Shown here: piece after piece, positions 1 to 6,368 of the stretch
How positions within the stretch are numbered: position 1 is the stretch's first letter
How the letters are laid out: each line of letters opens with the position of its first letter
From: Candidatus Altarchaeota archaeon
Lineage (GTDB): Archaea; Altiarchaeota; Altiarchaeia; IMC4; QMZM01
Length of the DNA: 15,706 bases
Direction of reading: 5' to 3'
NCBI GenBank assembly: GCA_018897475.1
Contig: JAHIKS010000064.1
Location: 1 to 15,706, forward strand
Notes under the pieces: generated by a model
What the model saw: only the letters and a program-made list of their open reading frames with translations
What the model was told of the DNA's origin: nothing
The model's database searches: none
Made by a program: the position numbers and the translations under genes

Positions 1-1
1 C

Positions 2-475
2 CCTGCATTGCTGGTTATTGCTGTCGTCGCCTTTTTTGTATTGAGCAGCGGCGGCCCGGAAGCGGCGGAGGATATTGGCGGTGCTGATGACGGCAATGGT
101 GTTGGGAATTCAGGCAACACAAACACTGACTCAGACAGCGTCCGCATACCCCTCTCCAAGATAGACGACGGGAAGGCGCACTTCTACAAGCACACGTCCT
201 GGACAGGGAAAACGCTAAGATTCTTCGTTCTAAAATCCAGTGACGGGATATTCAGGGCTGCGTTCGATGCCTGCGACGTCTGCTTCGAGGCAAAGAAGGG
301 CTACAGGCAGGAGGGGGATTACATGATATGCAACAACTGCGGCAGGAGATTCCTCTCGACAAGAATAAATATAGAGCAGGGCGGCTGCAACCCCGCACCC
401 CTTGACAGGAAAATTGAAGGCGACTATCTCGTCATAGAGAAATCGGATATCGAGGAGGGCGAGGGATACTTCTAG
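2..475 (+). CDS. DUF2318 / FtrD-like membrane-anchored metal or Fe-S protein, 5' partial
   Basis: The frame is open from the window edge, so the true start lies upstream. A TTG at 8 falls inside the hydrophobic stretch and is unlikely to be the start. What remains is the end of an N-terminal membrane segment (about 15 hydrophobic residues), an acidic Gly/Asn/Asp-rich linker, and a C-terminal domain with two CxxC pairs (codons at 272 and 281; 329 and 338) in the pattern FDACDVC...GYRQ.GD.M.CNNCG.RF, followed by an IN...GGCNPAPL motif. This matches the DUF2318 family, whose bacterial members include FtrD of the FtrABCD iron system. An extracytoplasmic metal or Fe-S role is the family expectation; the ligand cannot be told from sequence. 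It ends one base before the ABC ATPase start at 477, so it is probably co-transcribed with the transporter and serves as its partner. Confidence 0.85.
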   Translation, partial: PALLVIAVVAFFVLSSGGPEAAEDIGGADDGNGVGNSGNTNTDSDSVRIPLSKIDDGKAHFYKHTSWTGKTLRFFVLKSSDGIFRAAFDACDVCFEAKKGYRQEGDYMICNNCGRRFLSTRINIEQGGCNPAPLDRKIEGDYLVIEKSDIEEGEGYF

Positions 476-476
476 A

Positions 477-1151
477 ATGTCACTGATAAGATTTGACAGT
501 GTCTCGAAGACTTATGAAGAGGGCGACGACATAGTTCAGGCGCTGGATAGTGCTGATTTTGAAATAGATGAAGGAAATTTCGTAGCCATAATGGGCCCAA
601 GCGGCAGCGGGAAATCCACCATGTTAACGCTTTTGGGTATATTGAACACGCCGACAGACGGCGACATCTTCATCGACGACATTGCAGTCTACGACCTCAA
701 ACCAGAGAAACAGGCTGATTTCCGTTCCGAATACCTCGGCTTCGTCTTCCAGGCGTTCCAGTTGATTCCCTACCTGACTGCCATGGAGAATGTAATGCTT
801 CCTCTGTCGATTACCAAAATGTCGAACAAGGAGCAGGAAAAAAGAGCAAAGGGAGCACTTGAACGGGTAGGGCTGGCTGATAAGATAAACCGGCTCCCAA
901 ATCAAATCTCGGGGGGAGAGACCCAGAGGGTCGCTATATCGCGGGCCATAGTGAATGAACCCCCAATTCTTCTTGCTGATGAGCCCACAGGCAATCTGGA
1001 CTCAAAGAACGCTATTGGGGTCATGAATCTCCTTAAAGAATTAAATGATGAGGGGGAGACGATAATCATGGTCACCCACGACAAAAAGACGGCGGAATAT
1101 GCCGATTACACAATAGAGCTAAAAGACGGCCGTATTGTGAGTAAAAAATGA
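477..1151 (+). CDS. ABC transporter ATP-binding protein, MacB/LolD type
   Basis: A 224-aa cytoplasmic ATPase. The Walker A motif GPSGSGKST is at residues 40-48, the Q-loop Gln at 92, the signature ISGGE at 144-148 (a common variant of LSGGQ), the Walker B ILLADE at 164-169, the D-loop GNLD at 172-175 and the switch His at 201. Length and spacing are typical of the MacB/LolD (COG1136) group, which power FtsX-type permeases by mechanotransmission rather than classical substrate channels. Its stop overlaps the permease start by ATGA, indicating translational coupling. The substrate is unknown; the neighbouring DUF2318 protein and copper genes suggest metal or thiol-redox homeostasis, which is inference. 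Confidence 0.95.
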   Translation: MSLIRFDSVSKTYEEGDDIVQALDSADFEIDEGNFVAIMGPSGSGKSTMLTLLGILNTPTDGDIFIDDIAVYDLKPEKQADFRSEYLGFVFQAFQLIPYLTAMENVMLPLSITKMSNKEQEKRAKGALERVGLADKINRLPNQISGGETQRVAISRAIVNEPPILLADEPTGNLDSKNAIGVMNLLKELNDEGETIIMVTHDKKTAEYADYTIELKDGRIVSKK

Positions 1152-2392
1152 AACTAAAGGACATAGCCCTTGACAACCTGAAGAGAAGGAAATCAAAGAT
1201 GGCATTCCTGATTATAGGAATGGTAATCGGTATTGCAACGGTAGTTACAATCTTTACAATAACCCAGGCCATGCAGGAGGATGTCCAAAAGAAACTGGAT
1301 GAATTCGGGGCAAACATAATGATTGTTCCAAAGGCAAATACTCTATCGATGTCCTATGGGGGGATGTCAATTCCTGGTGCACAGTACGATCTCCGTGAGA
1401 TACAGGAAAAGGAGATAGATAACATATGGACGATAGAAAATGAAGAAAATCTCGCAACAGTCTCGCCCAAGTTGCTTGGGGCTGTAGACATTGAAGGCGA
1501 GACAGTGCTGATAGTTGGAGCCGACCTGGCAACAGAGATAAAACTCAAAAAATGGTGGAAATTTACGAATGGAAGTGACCTGGAACTAACAAGAGTCGAG
1601 AAGCCAAGCCCCATAGATCCGACAAAGACTATGACTGTAACCAAAATCAAAGGTTTGAAAGAAGATGACGTCATAATCGGTTCAAATGTAGCGGAAAAAC
1701 TGAATAAAAAGCCGGCAGACAGCATAACCCTGGACAGCGACGGAAATACCAAGGAGGTTAATGTCAGGGCGGTAATACAGGAAACCGGCTCCCAGGACGA
1801 CTCAATCATCTTCATGAACCTGGAAACGGCACAGAAACTGCTGGGCAAGGAGGGGAAGATAACGCTCGTTGAAGTAGCGGCAATATGCTCCGGCTGTCCA
1901 GTAGAGGAGATGGCGCGCCAGATAAACGAGGCGATTCCAAACGGAAAGGCAACACCGATTAAGCAGGTTGTAGCCCAGAAAATGCAGACGATAAATCAGC
2001 TGAGCAGCTTCGGGCTGGCTGTCGGAGTCATCGTTCTCCTTATAGGCTCGCTTATAGTATTCACAACAATGATGTCTTCCGTAAATGAGAGAACACGAGA
2101 GATAGGAATCTTCAGGGCAATCGGCTTCAGGAGAATACACGTTGTAAAGATAATCCTGATGGAAGCATTGATATTGAGCTCCATTGCAGGCATCATTGGA
2201 TACGCTCTCGGCTTGGCTGCAACACTGATTGCCGGCCCTGCAATAGCGGGAATGGAGGTTTCGATACCTTTTGACCCGTATATGGCCGGGGGCTCATTGG
2301 CGCTTGCTGTCTTTGTCGGAGCAATAGCTACAATCTACCCTGCACTAAGGGCGTCAAGAATAGACCCGGCAGAGGCTCTGAGGCATATTTAA
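1148..2392 (+). CDS. ABC transporter permease, MacB/FtsX family
   Basis: A 414-aa permease with the MacB layout: one N-terminal membrane helix (about residues 18-40), a large extracytoplasmic domain (about 41-280), then three C-terminal helices (about 286-308, 335-357, 375-395). The conserved NERTREIGIFRAIGF coupling segment follows helix 2, and the family's YPALRASRIDPAEALR ending is intact. The outer domain carries a single CxxC, CSGC at residues 247-250, which are the only striking Cys of the protein. The start overlaps the ATPase stop by 4 nt. One permease gene is present, so the functional unit is presumably a homodimer with two ATPases. The stop codon TAA overlaps a candidate TATA box for the next operon. 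Family assignment is firm; substrate is not known. Confidence 0.93.
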   Translation: MKLKDIALDNLKRRKSKMAFLIIGMVIGIATVVTIFTITQAMQEDVQKKLDEFGANIMIVPKANTLSMSYGGMSIPGAQYDLREIQEKEIDNIWTIENEENLATVSPKLLGAVDIEGETVLIVGADLATEIKLKKWWKFTNGSDLELTRVEKPSPIDPTKTMTVTKIKGLKEDDVIIGSNVAEKLNKKPADSITLDSDGNTKEVNVRAVIQETGSQDDSIIFMNLETAQKLLGKEGKITLVEVAAICSGCPVEEMARQINEAIPNGKATPIKQVVAQKMQTINQLSSFGLAVGVIVLLIGSLIVFTTMMSSVNERTREIGIFRAIGFRRIHVVKIILMEALILSSIAGIIGYALGLAATLIAGPAIAGMEVSIPFDPYMAGGSLALAVFVGAIATIYPALRASRIDPAEALRHI

Positions 2393-2422
2393 CCAGATTA
2401 TTAACAATAGTTAACGAGGTGG
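2385..2422 (+). promoter_or_regulatory. Promoter and palindromic operator of the copper-type operon
   Basis: A TATA-like ATATTTAA lies at 2385-2392, overlapping the permease stop codon. It is followed by TTAACAATAGTTAA at 2401-2414, an inverted repeat TTAAC-N4-GTTAA, and then a Shine-Dalgarno GAGGTGG at 2416-2422. With archaeal spacing, transcription would start near 2413-2416, so a protein bound to the palindrome would sit between TATA and start site, a standard repressor position. The reverse complement of 2400-2415 matches 6353-6368 at 15 of 16 bases. The positions are seen; the regulatory role is inferred. Confidence 0.55.
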
Positions 2423-2427
2423 TATCC

Positions 2428-2652
2428 ATGAAAAATAAAATACTGTTTTTAGCTGCTATGGTTGTGCTGTCCCCTATGATTTCAGTCAACGGCGACGATT
2501 ATGGCATGATGGACGGCAATGGCATGATGGGTGGCGCAGGAATGCTTGGGGCCGGGTTATTTGGTCTGATATATCTGGCAATAGCTGCATTCATAGTCTC
2601 TGTGATATTCTGGCTGACGTACAAATGGATTGTCAAGGAAGACAAAAAGTGA
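2428..2652 (+). CDS. Small Met/Gly-rich single-pass membrane protein, putative copper-handling
   Basis: I choose ATG 2428 (74 aa) because GAGGTGG at 2416-2422 is a good ribosome site for it; an in-frame GTG at 2419 lies inside that site. Residues 1-22 look like a signal peptide or first helix, followed by an acidic spot (DD 23-24), a Met/Gly stretch (Met 27, 28, 33, 34, 39), one membrane helix (about 44-66) and a short Lys-rich cytoplasmic tail. Tiny proteins with clustered Met before a membrane helix are common beside copper ATPases, and Met clusters bind Cu(I). It is the first gene of the operon that ends in the P-type ATPase. Metal binding is inferred from composition and context only. Confidence 0.75.
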   Translation: MKNKILFLAAMVVLSPMISVNGDDYGMMDGNGMMGGAGMLGAGLFGLIYLAIAAFIVSVIFWLTYKWIVKEDKK

Positions 2653-2656
2653 AAGA

Positions 2657-2815
2657 GTGGCCACCGAAATACAAAAAGAAGGGCAGACATTTTTCCGGTG
2701 TGATGAATGCAAGCTCACATACGCTAAAAAAGACCTAGCGCAGAAATGTGAAGCATGGTGCAGAGAACGCCATACCTGTAATCTGGAGATTACCAAACAT
2801 GCAATTAAAAACTAA
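2657..2815 (+). CDS. 52-aa Cys-rich small protein of unknown function
   Basis: The likely start is GTG 2657, five bases after the previous stop, with no clear ribosome site, so it may depend on coupled translation. A TTG at 2630 would overlap the upstream gene. The pattern is CDEC (residues 15, 18), then KKDLAQKCEAWCRE (Cys 31, 35), Cys 41 and a closing NLEITKHA. From memory this resembles a small archaeal/bacterial protein type with CxxC..Y....A.KCE.WC....CNLEIT.HA; I know no established function. The Cys spacing suggests a bound metal ion. It sits between the Met-rich membrane protein and two other metal-binding proteins, so metal buffering or delivery is a reasonable guess. Confidence 0.7.
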   Translation: MATEIQKEGQTFFRCDECKLTYAKKDLAQKCEAWCRERHTCNLEITKHAIKN

Positions 2816-2826
2816 AAATAAGGAAA

Positions 2827-2925
2827 ATGACAAAATTCAAATGCCCAAAATGTGGGATGAGGTATGACGCTCCTGGGAAATGTGGAATGTGTAATGTTGA
2901 GTTAGAAGAAGTTAAAGAAGAATAA
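2827..2925 (+). CDS. 32-aa heavy-metal-binding mini-protein (HMBD-like)
   Basis: A very short ORF from ATG 2827 to TAA 2923-2925, two bases before the ATPase start. It reads MTKFKCPKCGMRYDAPGKCG followed by MCNVEL and an acidic tail. CPKCGM....PGKCGMCNVEL resembles the heavy-metal-binding domain that often begins Cu P-type ATPases and efflux proteins (CPMHP....PGKCPKCGM.L). Here it is free-standing, with Cys at 6, 9, 19 and 22 and Met at 11 and 21. A weak AAGGAAA precedes the start. Four Cys in 32 residues, intact frame and tight spacing argue for a real gene; expression is unproven. Confidence 0.68.
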   Translation: MTKFKCPKCGMRYDAPGKCGMCNVELEEVKEE

Positions 2926-2927
2926 TA

Positions 2928-5558
2928 ATGACAAAAGACCCAATCTGCGCAATGGATGTCGATGAAGAGGAAGCGAGGAAAAAGGGACTTACTGCCGAGA
3001 AGGACAACGAGACCCACTATTTCTGCAGCAAGGTCTGCAAGGACAAATTTCTAGGTAACGGGGAACCTACAGAAAAACATGCGGAAAAACCAACAGACAC
3101 CGGGAAAGGAACCGAAAAAGCGATTATCAATGTAACCGGCATGACCTGCGCATCATGCGTTGCAACCGTTGAAGGAGCTTTAAAAAAGACTGCCGGGGTT
3201 TCCAGTGCAAACGTTAATTTTGCATCAGAAAAGGCCCATATAACCTATGATTCCAAAAAAGTCTCGAGAAATGACCTTGAAAAGGCGATAGAGGCCACGG
3301 GATACGGCGTTCTAAAAGAAGAAAAAGGAAAGAAAACAATAAATCTGAAGGTCATCGGGATGGACAATCCTCACTGCGTCGGCACGGTCAATTCCGCCCT
3401 GAACCAGCTAAATGGCGTCCTGTCCAAGGAACTATATGTCACTGAGAAGGCAAGGATAACCTACAACCCGGAATTGATTAATAAGGAGGCAATAACACAG
3501 GCGATAACCGACGTTGGCTATAAACCCATTGAAGAACCGACAGCGGATGTTGAGAAAGAGGCAAGGGAAAGAGAGATCAGGAACCTAAAATTAAGATTCA
3601 TCATAGCAACATTATTTGGAATCCCATTGCTTTATTCTGCAATGGCTCATCATGTGGGCATTCCAGTACCTATATTCATAATCGAAAATGCCGCCATTAT
3701 CCAGTTCCTTCTGGCAACCTCAATCATAATAGCCGGTTCCGGCTTCTACACAAGAGGGGTCAAGGCAGTCATAAAGACAAAAACCGCCAACATGGATACT
3801 CTGGTTGCAATCGGCACAGGGTCAGCATACATTTACAGCCTGGCAATCTCAATTCTGATATGGACGGGAAATCCAAACTATGGAATAAACGACCTCTACT
3901 ATGAAGTGGCAGGGCTGCTGATTGCATTCATCCTGCTGGGCAAGATGCTCGAGGCCATTGCCAAGGGAAAGACATCGGAGGCCATAAAAAAGCTGATGGG
4001 TCTACAGGCAAAAACCGCAACGGTAGTAAGAGACGGCAAGGAAATAAAGGTCCCTATTGAGGAGGTTGTAGCAGGAGATATCATAATAGTAAAACCAGGA
4101 GAAAAGATTCCTGTTGACGGCGTAATCATTGAAGGACACTCAAGCGTTGATGAGTCCATGCTCACGGGAGAGAGCATTCCTGTCGAGAAATCAAAGGGCG
4201 ATGAGGTTATTGGGGCAACAATAAACAAGACCGGCTCCTTCAAATTCAAGGCCACGAAGGTCGGAAAAGACACAGCGTTGGCTCAGATTATCAATCTAGT
4301 TGAGGAGGCCCAGGGAAGCAAGGCACCAATTCAGGCCCTTGCCGATAAAATCTCTGCCTATTTCGTGCCAGTAGTCATTGGAATCGGATTAATTGCCTTT
4401 ACGGCATGGTATCTGCTCGGCATGGGGTTCGTATTTTCCCTGACTATTTTTATTGCAGTTCTTATCATTGCCTGCCCCTGTGCCCTTGGACTGGCGACTC
4501 CCACGGCAGTGATGGTCGGCACAGGGCTCGCAGCAGAGAACGGAATCCTGATAAAGAGCGCCGAAAGCCTCCAGATAGCGCACGAAATCGATACGGTAGT
4601 TTTCGACAAGACAGGCACCCTGACCAAGGGCGAACCGGAGGTTACAGATATAGTTCCCCTCTCAGGCATCGATGAAAAAGACATTCTAAAATATGCAGCA
4701 ATAACAGAGAAACGCTCAGAGCATCCGCTGGGAGAAGCGATAATCAACAGGGCAAAAAAGGAAAAGATTGAGATTCCCGATACTGATTCCTTTAATGCCA
4801 TTCCCGGCAGGGGAATCGAAGCGAAATATGGCGGTAAAGAGATTTTACTGGGGAACAGACGGTTGATGAATGACAGGGATTTAGATCTGAAAGGAATTGA
4901 AGATAAGGTCCAGAAACTCGAGGATGAAGGCAAAACTGCAATGATTGTTTCCCTGGATAAAGAGATTGTTGGCATTATTGCCGTTGCAGACACACTTAAG
5001 GAACATTCAAAGGGGGCCATAGACGCACTGCATGAAATGGAAAAGAATGTTGTCATGATTACAGGCGATAATGAGCGGACAGGCAAGGCGATTGCCACCC
5101 AGCTTGGAATCGACAAGGTACTGGCGCAGGTGCTGCCTGAAGACAAAGCCAATGAGATAAAGAAACTTCAGGCAGATGGGAAGAAGGTTGCCATGGTCGG
5201 CGATGGCATAAACGATGCCCCTGCATTAGCACAAGCTAATATTGGCATAGCCATAGGGTCAGGTACAGACGTCGCAATCGAATCAGCAGATATCGTTCTC
5301 ATCAAGGAGGACCTAAGGGACGTTGTAATGGCAATGGACCTGAGCAGATATACGATGAACAAAATCAAGCAGAACCTCTTCTGGGCATTTATCTATAACT
5401 CTCTAGGGATTCCAATTGCAGCGGGAATTCTCTATCCCTTTACAGGGTTTCTTCTGAACCCCATAATTGCCGGGGCAGCGATGGCATTCTCCTCAGTTTC
5501 GGTAGTCTCGAATTCACTACTGATGAAGAGATATAAGCCGAGTTATATACCTGAATAA
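2928..5558 (+). CDS. copA: Cu+-exporting P1B-type ATPase with N-terminal YHS/TRASH-like domain
   Basis: An 876-aa membrane pump. Residues 1-41 form a YHS/TRASH-like metal module (PIC at 7, HYFCSKVC with Cys 33 and 37), then a linker, HMA domain 1 with GMTCASC (Cys 74, 77), and HMA domain 2 in which the motif is GMDNPHC, keeping only Cys 150. The first membrane helix begins near residue 221. Catalytic features are complete: TGES 413-416, the metal site CPC 516-518, the phosphorylated Asp 560 in DKTGT, HP 599-600, and GDGINDAP from 758. YN at 823-824 and MAFSS at 852-856 complete the P1B-1 signature, so Cu+ (or Ag+) is the expected substrate. It closes an operon of three tiny putative metal-binding proteins. 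The YHS module makes it longer than a plain CopA. Confidence 0.95.
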   Translation: MTKDPICAMDVDEEEARKKGLTAEKDNETHYFCSKVCKDKFLGNGEPTEKHAEKPTDTGKGTEKAIINVTGMTCASCVATVEGALKKTAGVSSANVNFASEKAHITYDSKKVSRNDLEKAIEATGYGVLKEEKGKKTINLKVIGMDNPHCVGTVNSALNQLNGVLSKELYVTEKARITYNPELINKEAITQAITDVGYKPIEEPTADVEKEAREREIRNLKLRFIIATLFGIPLLYSAMAHHVGIPVPIFIIENAAIIQFLLATSIIIAGSGFYTRGVKAVIKTKTANMDTLVAIGTGSAYIYSLAISILIWTGNPNYGINDLYYEVAGLLIAFILLGKMLEAIAKGKTSEAIKKLMGLQAKTATVVRDGKEIKVPIEEVVAGDIIIVKPGEKIPVDGVIIEGHSSVDESMLTGESIPVEKSKGDEVIGATINKTGSFKFKATKVGKDTALAQIINLVEEAQGSKAPIQALADKISAYFVPVVIGIGLIAFTAWYLLGMGFVFSLTIFIAVLIIACPCALGLATPTAVMVGTGLAAENGILIKSAESLQIAHEIDTVVFDKTGTLTKGEPEVTDIVPLSGIDEKDILKYAAITEKRSEHPLGEAIINRAKKEKIEIPDTDSFNAIPGRGIEAKYGGKEILLGNRRLMNDRDLDLKGIEDKVQKLEDEGKTAMIVSLDKEIVGIIAVADTLKEHSKGAIDALHEMEKNVVMITGDNERTGKAIATQLGIDKVLAQVLPEDKANEIKKLQADGKKVAMVGDGINDAPALAQANIGIAIGSGTDVAIESADIVLIKEDLRDVVMAMDLSRYTMNKIKQNLFWAFIYNSLGIPIAAGILYPFTGFLLNPIIAGAAMAFSSVSVVSNSLLMKRYKPSYIPE

Positions 5559-5562
5559 ATCA

Positions 5563-5700
5563 ATCACACAGAAAGATTTGATGGATAAAACAGGGATATA
5601 CAAAATGAAGATATCTCGGATGCTCTGGAAATTTGAACAGAGAGGCATTATAGGTAAAAAACCGCACGGCTATACAAATCTAATAATGTCAAAAATCTGA
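5563..5700 (+). pseudogene. Remnant of a winged-helix transcriptional regulator
   Basis: This frame is open from within the end of the ATPase gene to TGA 5698-5700. It reads as a winged-helix core: ITQKDLMDKTGI (helix 2 and turn), KMKISRMLWKFEQRGIIG (recognition helix and following segment), then a wing-like KKPHGYTNLI. This resembles the C-terminal winged helix of archaeal regulators of the COG2512 type. There is no start codon before the first helix (ATG 5581 falls inside the domain) and no ribosome site, so it looks like the 3' end of a truncated gene. It may be a former regulator of this locus. The match is by pattern only. Confidence 0.55.
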
Positions 5701-5723
5701 AACAACTGAGGTGCGAAGCAACC

Positions 5724-5855
5724 CTATTTCTTATTGATGAGGTAGGCCCATATGGCTGCCATCAGGGTCATGCATATGACAACATGCCACGTGCCCAGTT
5801 TCATAATCTCAGGTATCAATACCTTGATTGGGCTGTAGGCGTCCTTCAGGTAGGG
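5724..5855 (-). pseudogene. C-terminal fragment of a membrane protein (remnant)
   Basis: On the minus strand a 43-codon frame runs from just after an in-frame TGA (5856-5858) to TAG (5724-5726). It has a polar start (PYLKDAYSPIKVLIPEIMKL) and one clear membrane helix (TWHVVICMTLMAAIWAYLI), ending NKK. It looks like the last helix and tail of a larger membrane protein. No good start precedes it; an internal ATG would give only 26 residues. I cannot assign a family. With the winged-helix remnant in the other orientation it marks a rearranged, decaying patch. The rest of 5559-5925 holds no other feature I can support. Confidence 0.45.
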
Positions 5856-5925
5856 TCAACTCAACTTTGATTATGTAGAAAAATCTATCCCGTAGCAAAA
5901 TTAATATCTCAAAAAGAGAATCCAA

Positions 5926-6288
5926 CTAGCCAACAAAGCACGCATCACATCCTTTTGGAACATTCCTCTCGCGTTTTCTATGAACTCCGCATATGGTTTT
6001 GTCAGCCTTTATCATATCGCATATCCTGCACACCCTTGGAACAACACTTGAATTGTCCCCGTTCTTAATGTCCTTTGCCAATCTTTTTATCTCATTCATC
6101 ACCATTCTCTTGAATTTTACGCTGTTCCCTCTCTTGTTATTGACATATTGGGATACGGCAGCCTGCGTTATATCCAGTTTCTCTGAGATGTCCTTTTGGG
6201 ATAGCCCCAGCCTTGCGAGCTCCTTGGCAAGCTCGGACCTTACTGCAGGAAGCACATACCACACCGTTAATTCACACGGGAATTTCAT
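5926..6288 (-). CDS. XRE-family HTH transcriptional regulator with C-terminal Cys/His cluster (COG2522-like)
   Basis: A 120-aa DNA-binding protein. It opens MKFPCELTVWYVLPAVRSEL, the conserved start of the archaeal COG2522 regulators, which fixes ATG 6286-6288. The helix-turn-helix is about residues 28-54 (LSQKDISEKLDITQAAVSQYVNNKRG). The C-terminal part holds C87xxC90, C100, H103 and C114xxC117, a likely metal or Fe-S site, so the protein may sense metal or redox state. It is transcribed away from the hydrogenase operon and is the only intact regulator in the window. No Shine-Dalgarno is seen. It is a candidate binder of the palindromes at 2401, 6309 and 6354, but that link is inference. Confidence 0.88.
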   Translation of the reverse strand: MKFPCELTVWYVLPAVRSELAKELARLGLSQKDISEKLDITQAAVSQYVNNKRGNSVKFKRMVMNEIKRLAKDIKNGDNSSVVPRVCRICDMIKADKTICGVHRKRERNVPKGCDACFVG

Positions 6289-6308
6289 ATTAAATCGTAG
6301 TCTTAATA

Positions 6309-6324
6309 TAATATCGCAATATTA
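6309..6324. promoter_or_regulatory. Inverted repeat upstream of the regulator gene
   Basis: TAATAT-CGCA-ATATTA is an inverted repeat with 6-base arms. It is centred about 28 bp before the regulator start codon, where core promoter elements of a nearly leaderless archaeal gene would lie. A minus-strand TATA-like AGTTTAAGT lies at 6324-6332. Autoregulation is possible; the element is AT-rich, so chance is a real alternative. Confidence 0.35.
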
Positions 6325-6344
6325 CTTAAACTAGGGCTCAGAGC

Positions 6345-6368
6345 TTTAATATGTTAACAATTGTTAAT
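6345..6368 (+). promoter_or_regulatory. TATA-like box plus perfect 14-bp palindrome, second copy of the copper-operon operator
   Basis: TTTAATAT at 6345-6352 is directly followed by TTAACAATTGTTAA at 6354-6367, a perfect palindrome with the TTAAC-N4-GTTAA form seen at 2401-2414. A half copy, ATTAACAATA, recurs at 6485-6494 and is identical to 2400-2409. If the TATA is used, a plus-strand transcript would start near 6375, giving a leader of about 230 nt before hdrA. The site also lies 66 bp upstream of the divergent regulator gene. A shared operator is the simplest explanation; which promoter it controls is not clear. Confidence 0.55.

Noticed and set aside
4358..5152. 264-codon open frame on the minus strand
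   Set aside because: It lies wholly within copA, which has every catalytic motif. The product is Ser/Ile-rich with no recognisable domain; it is an antisense shadow.
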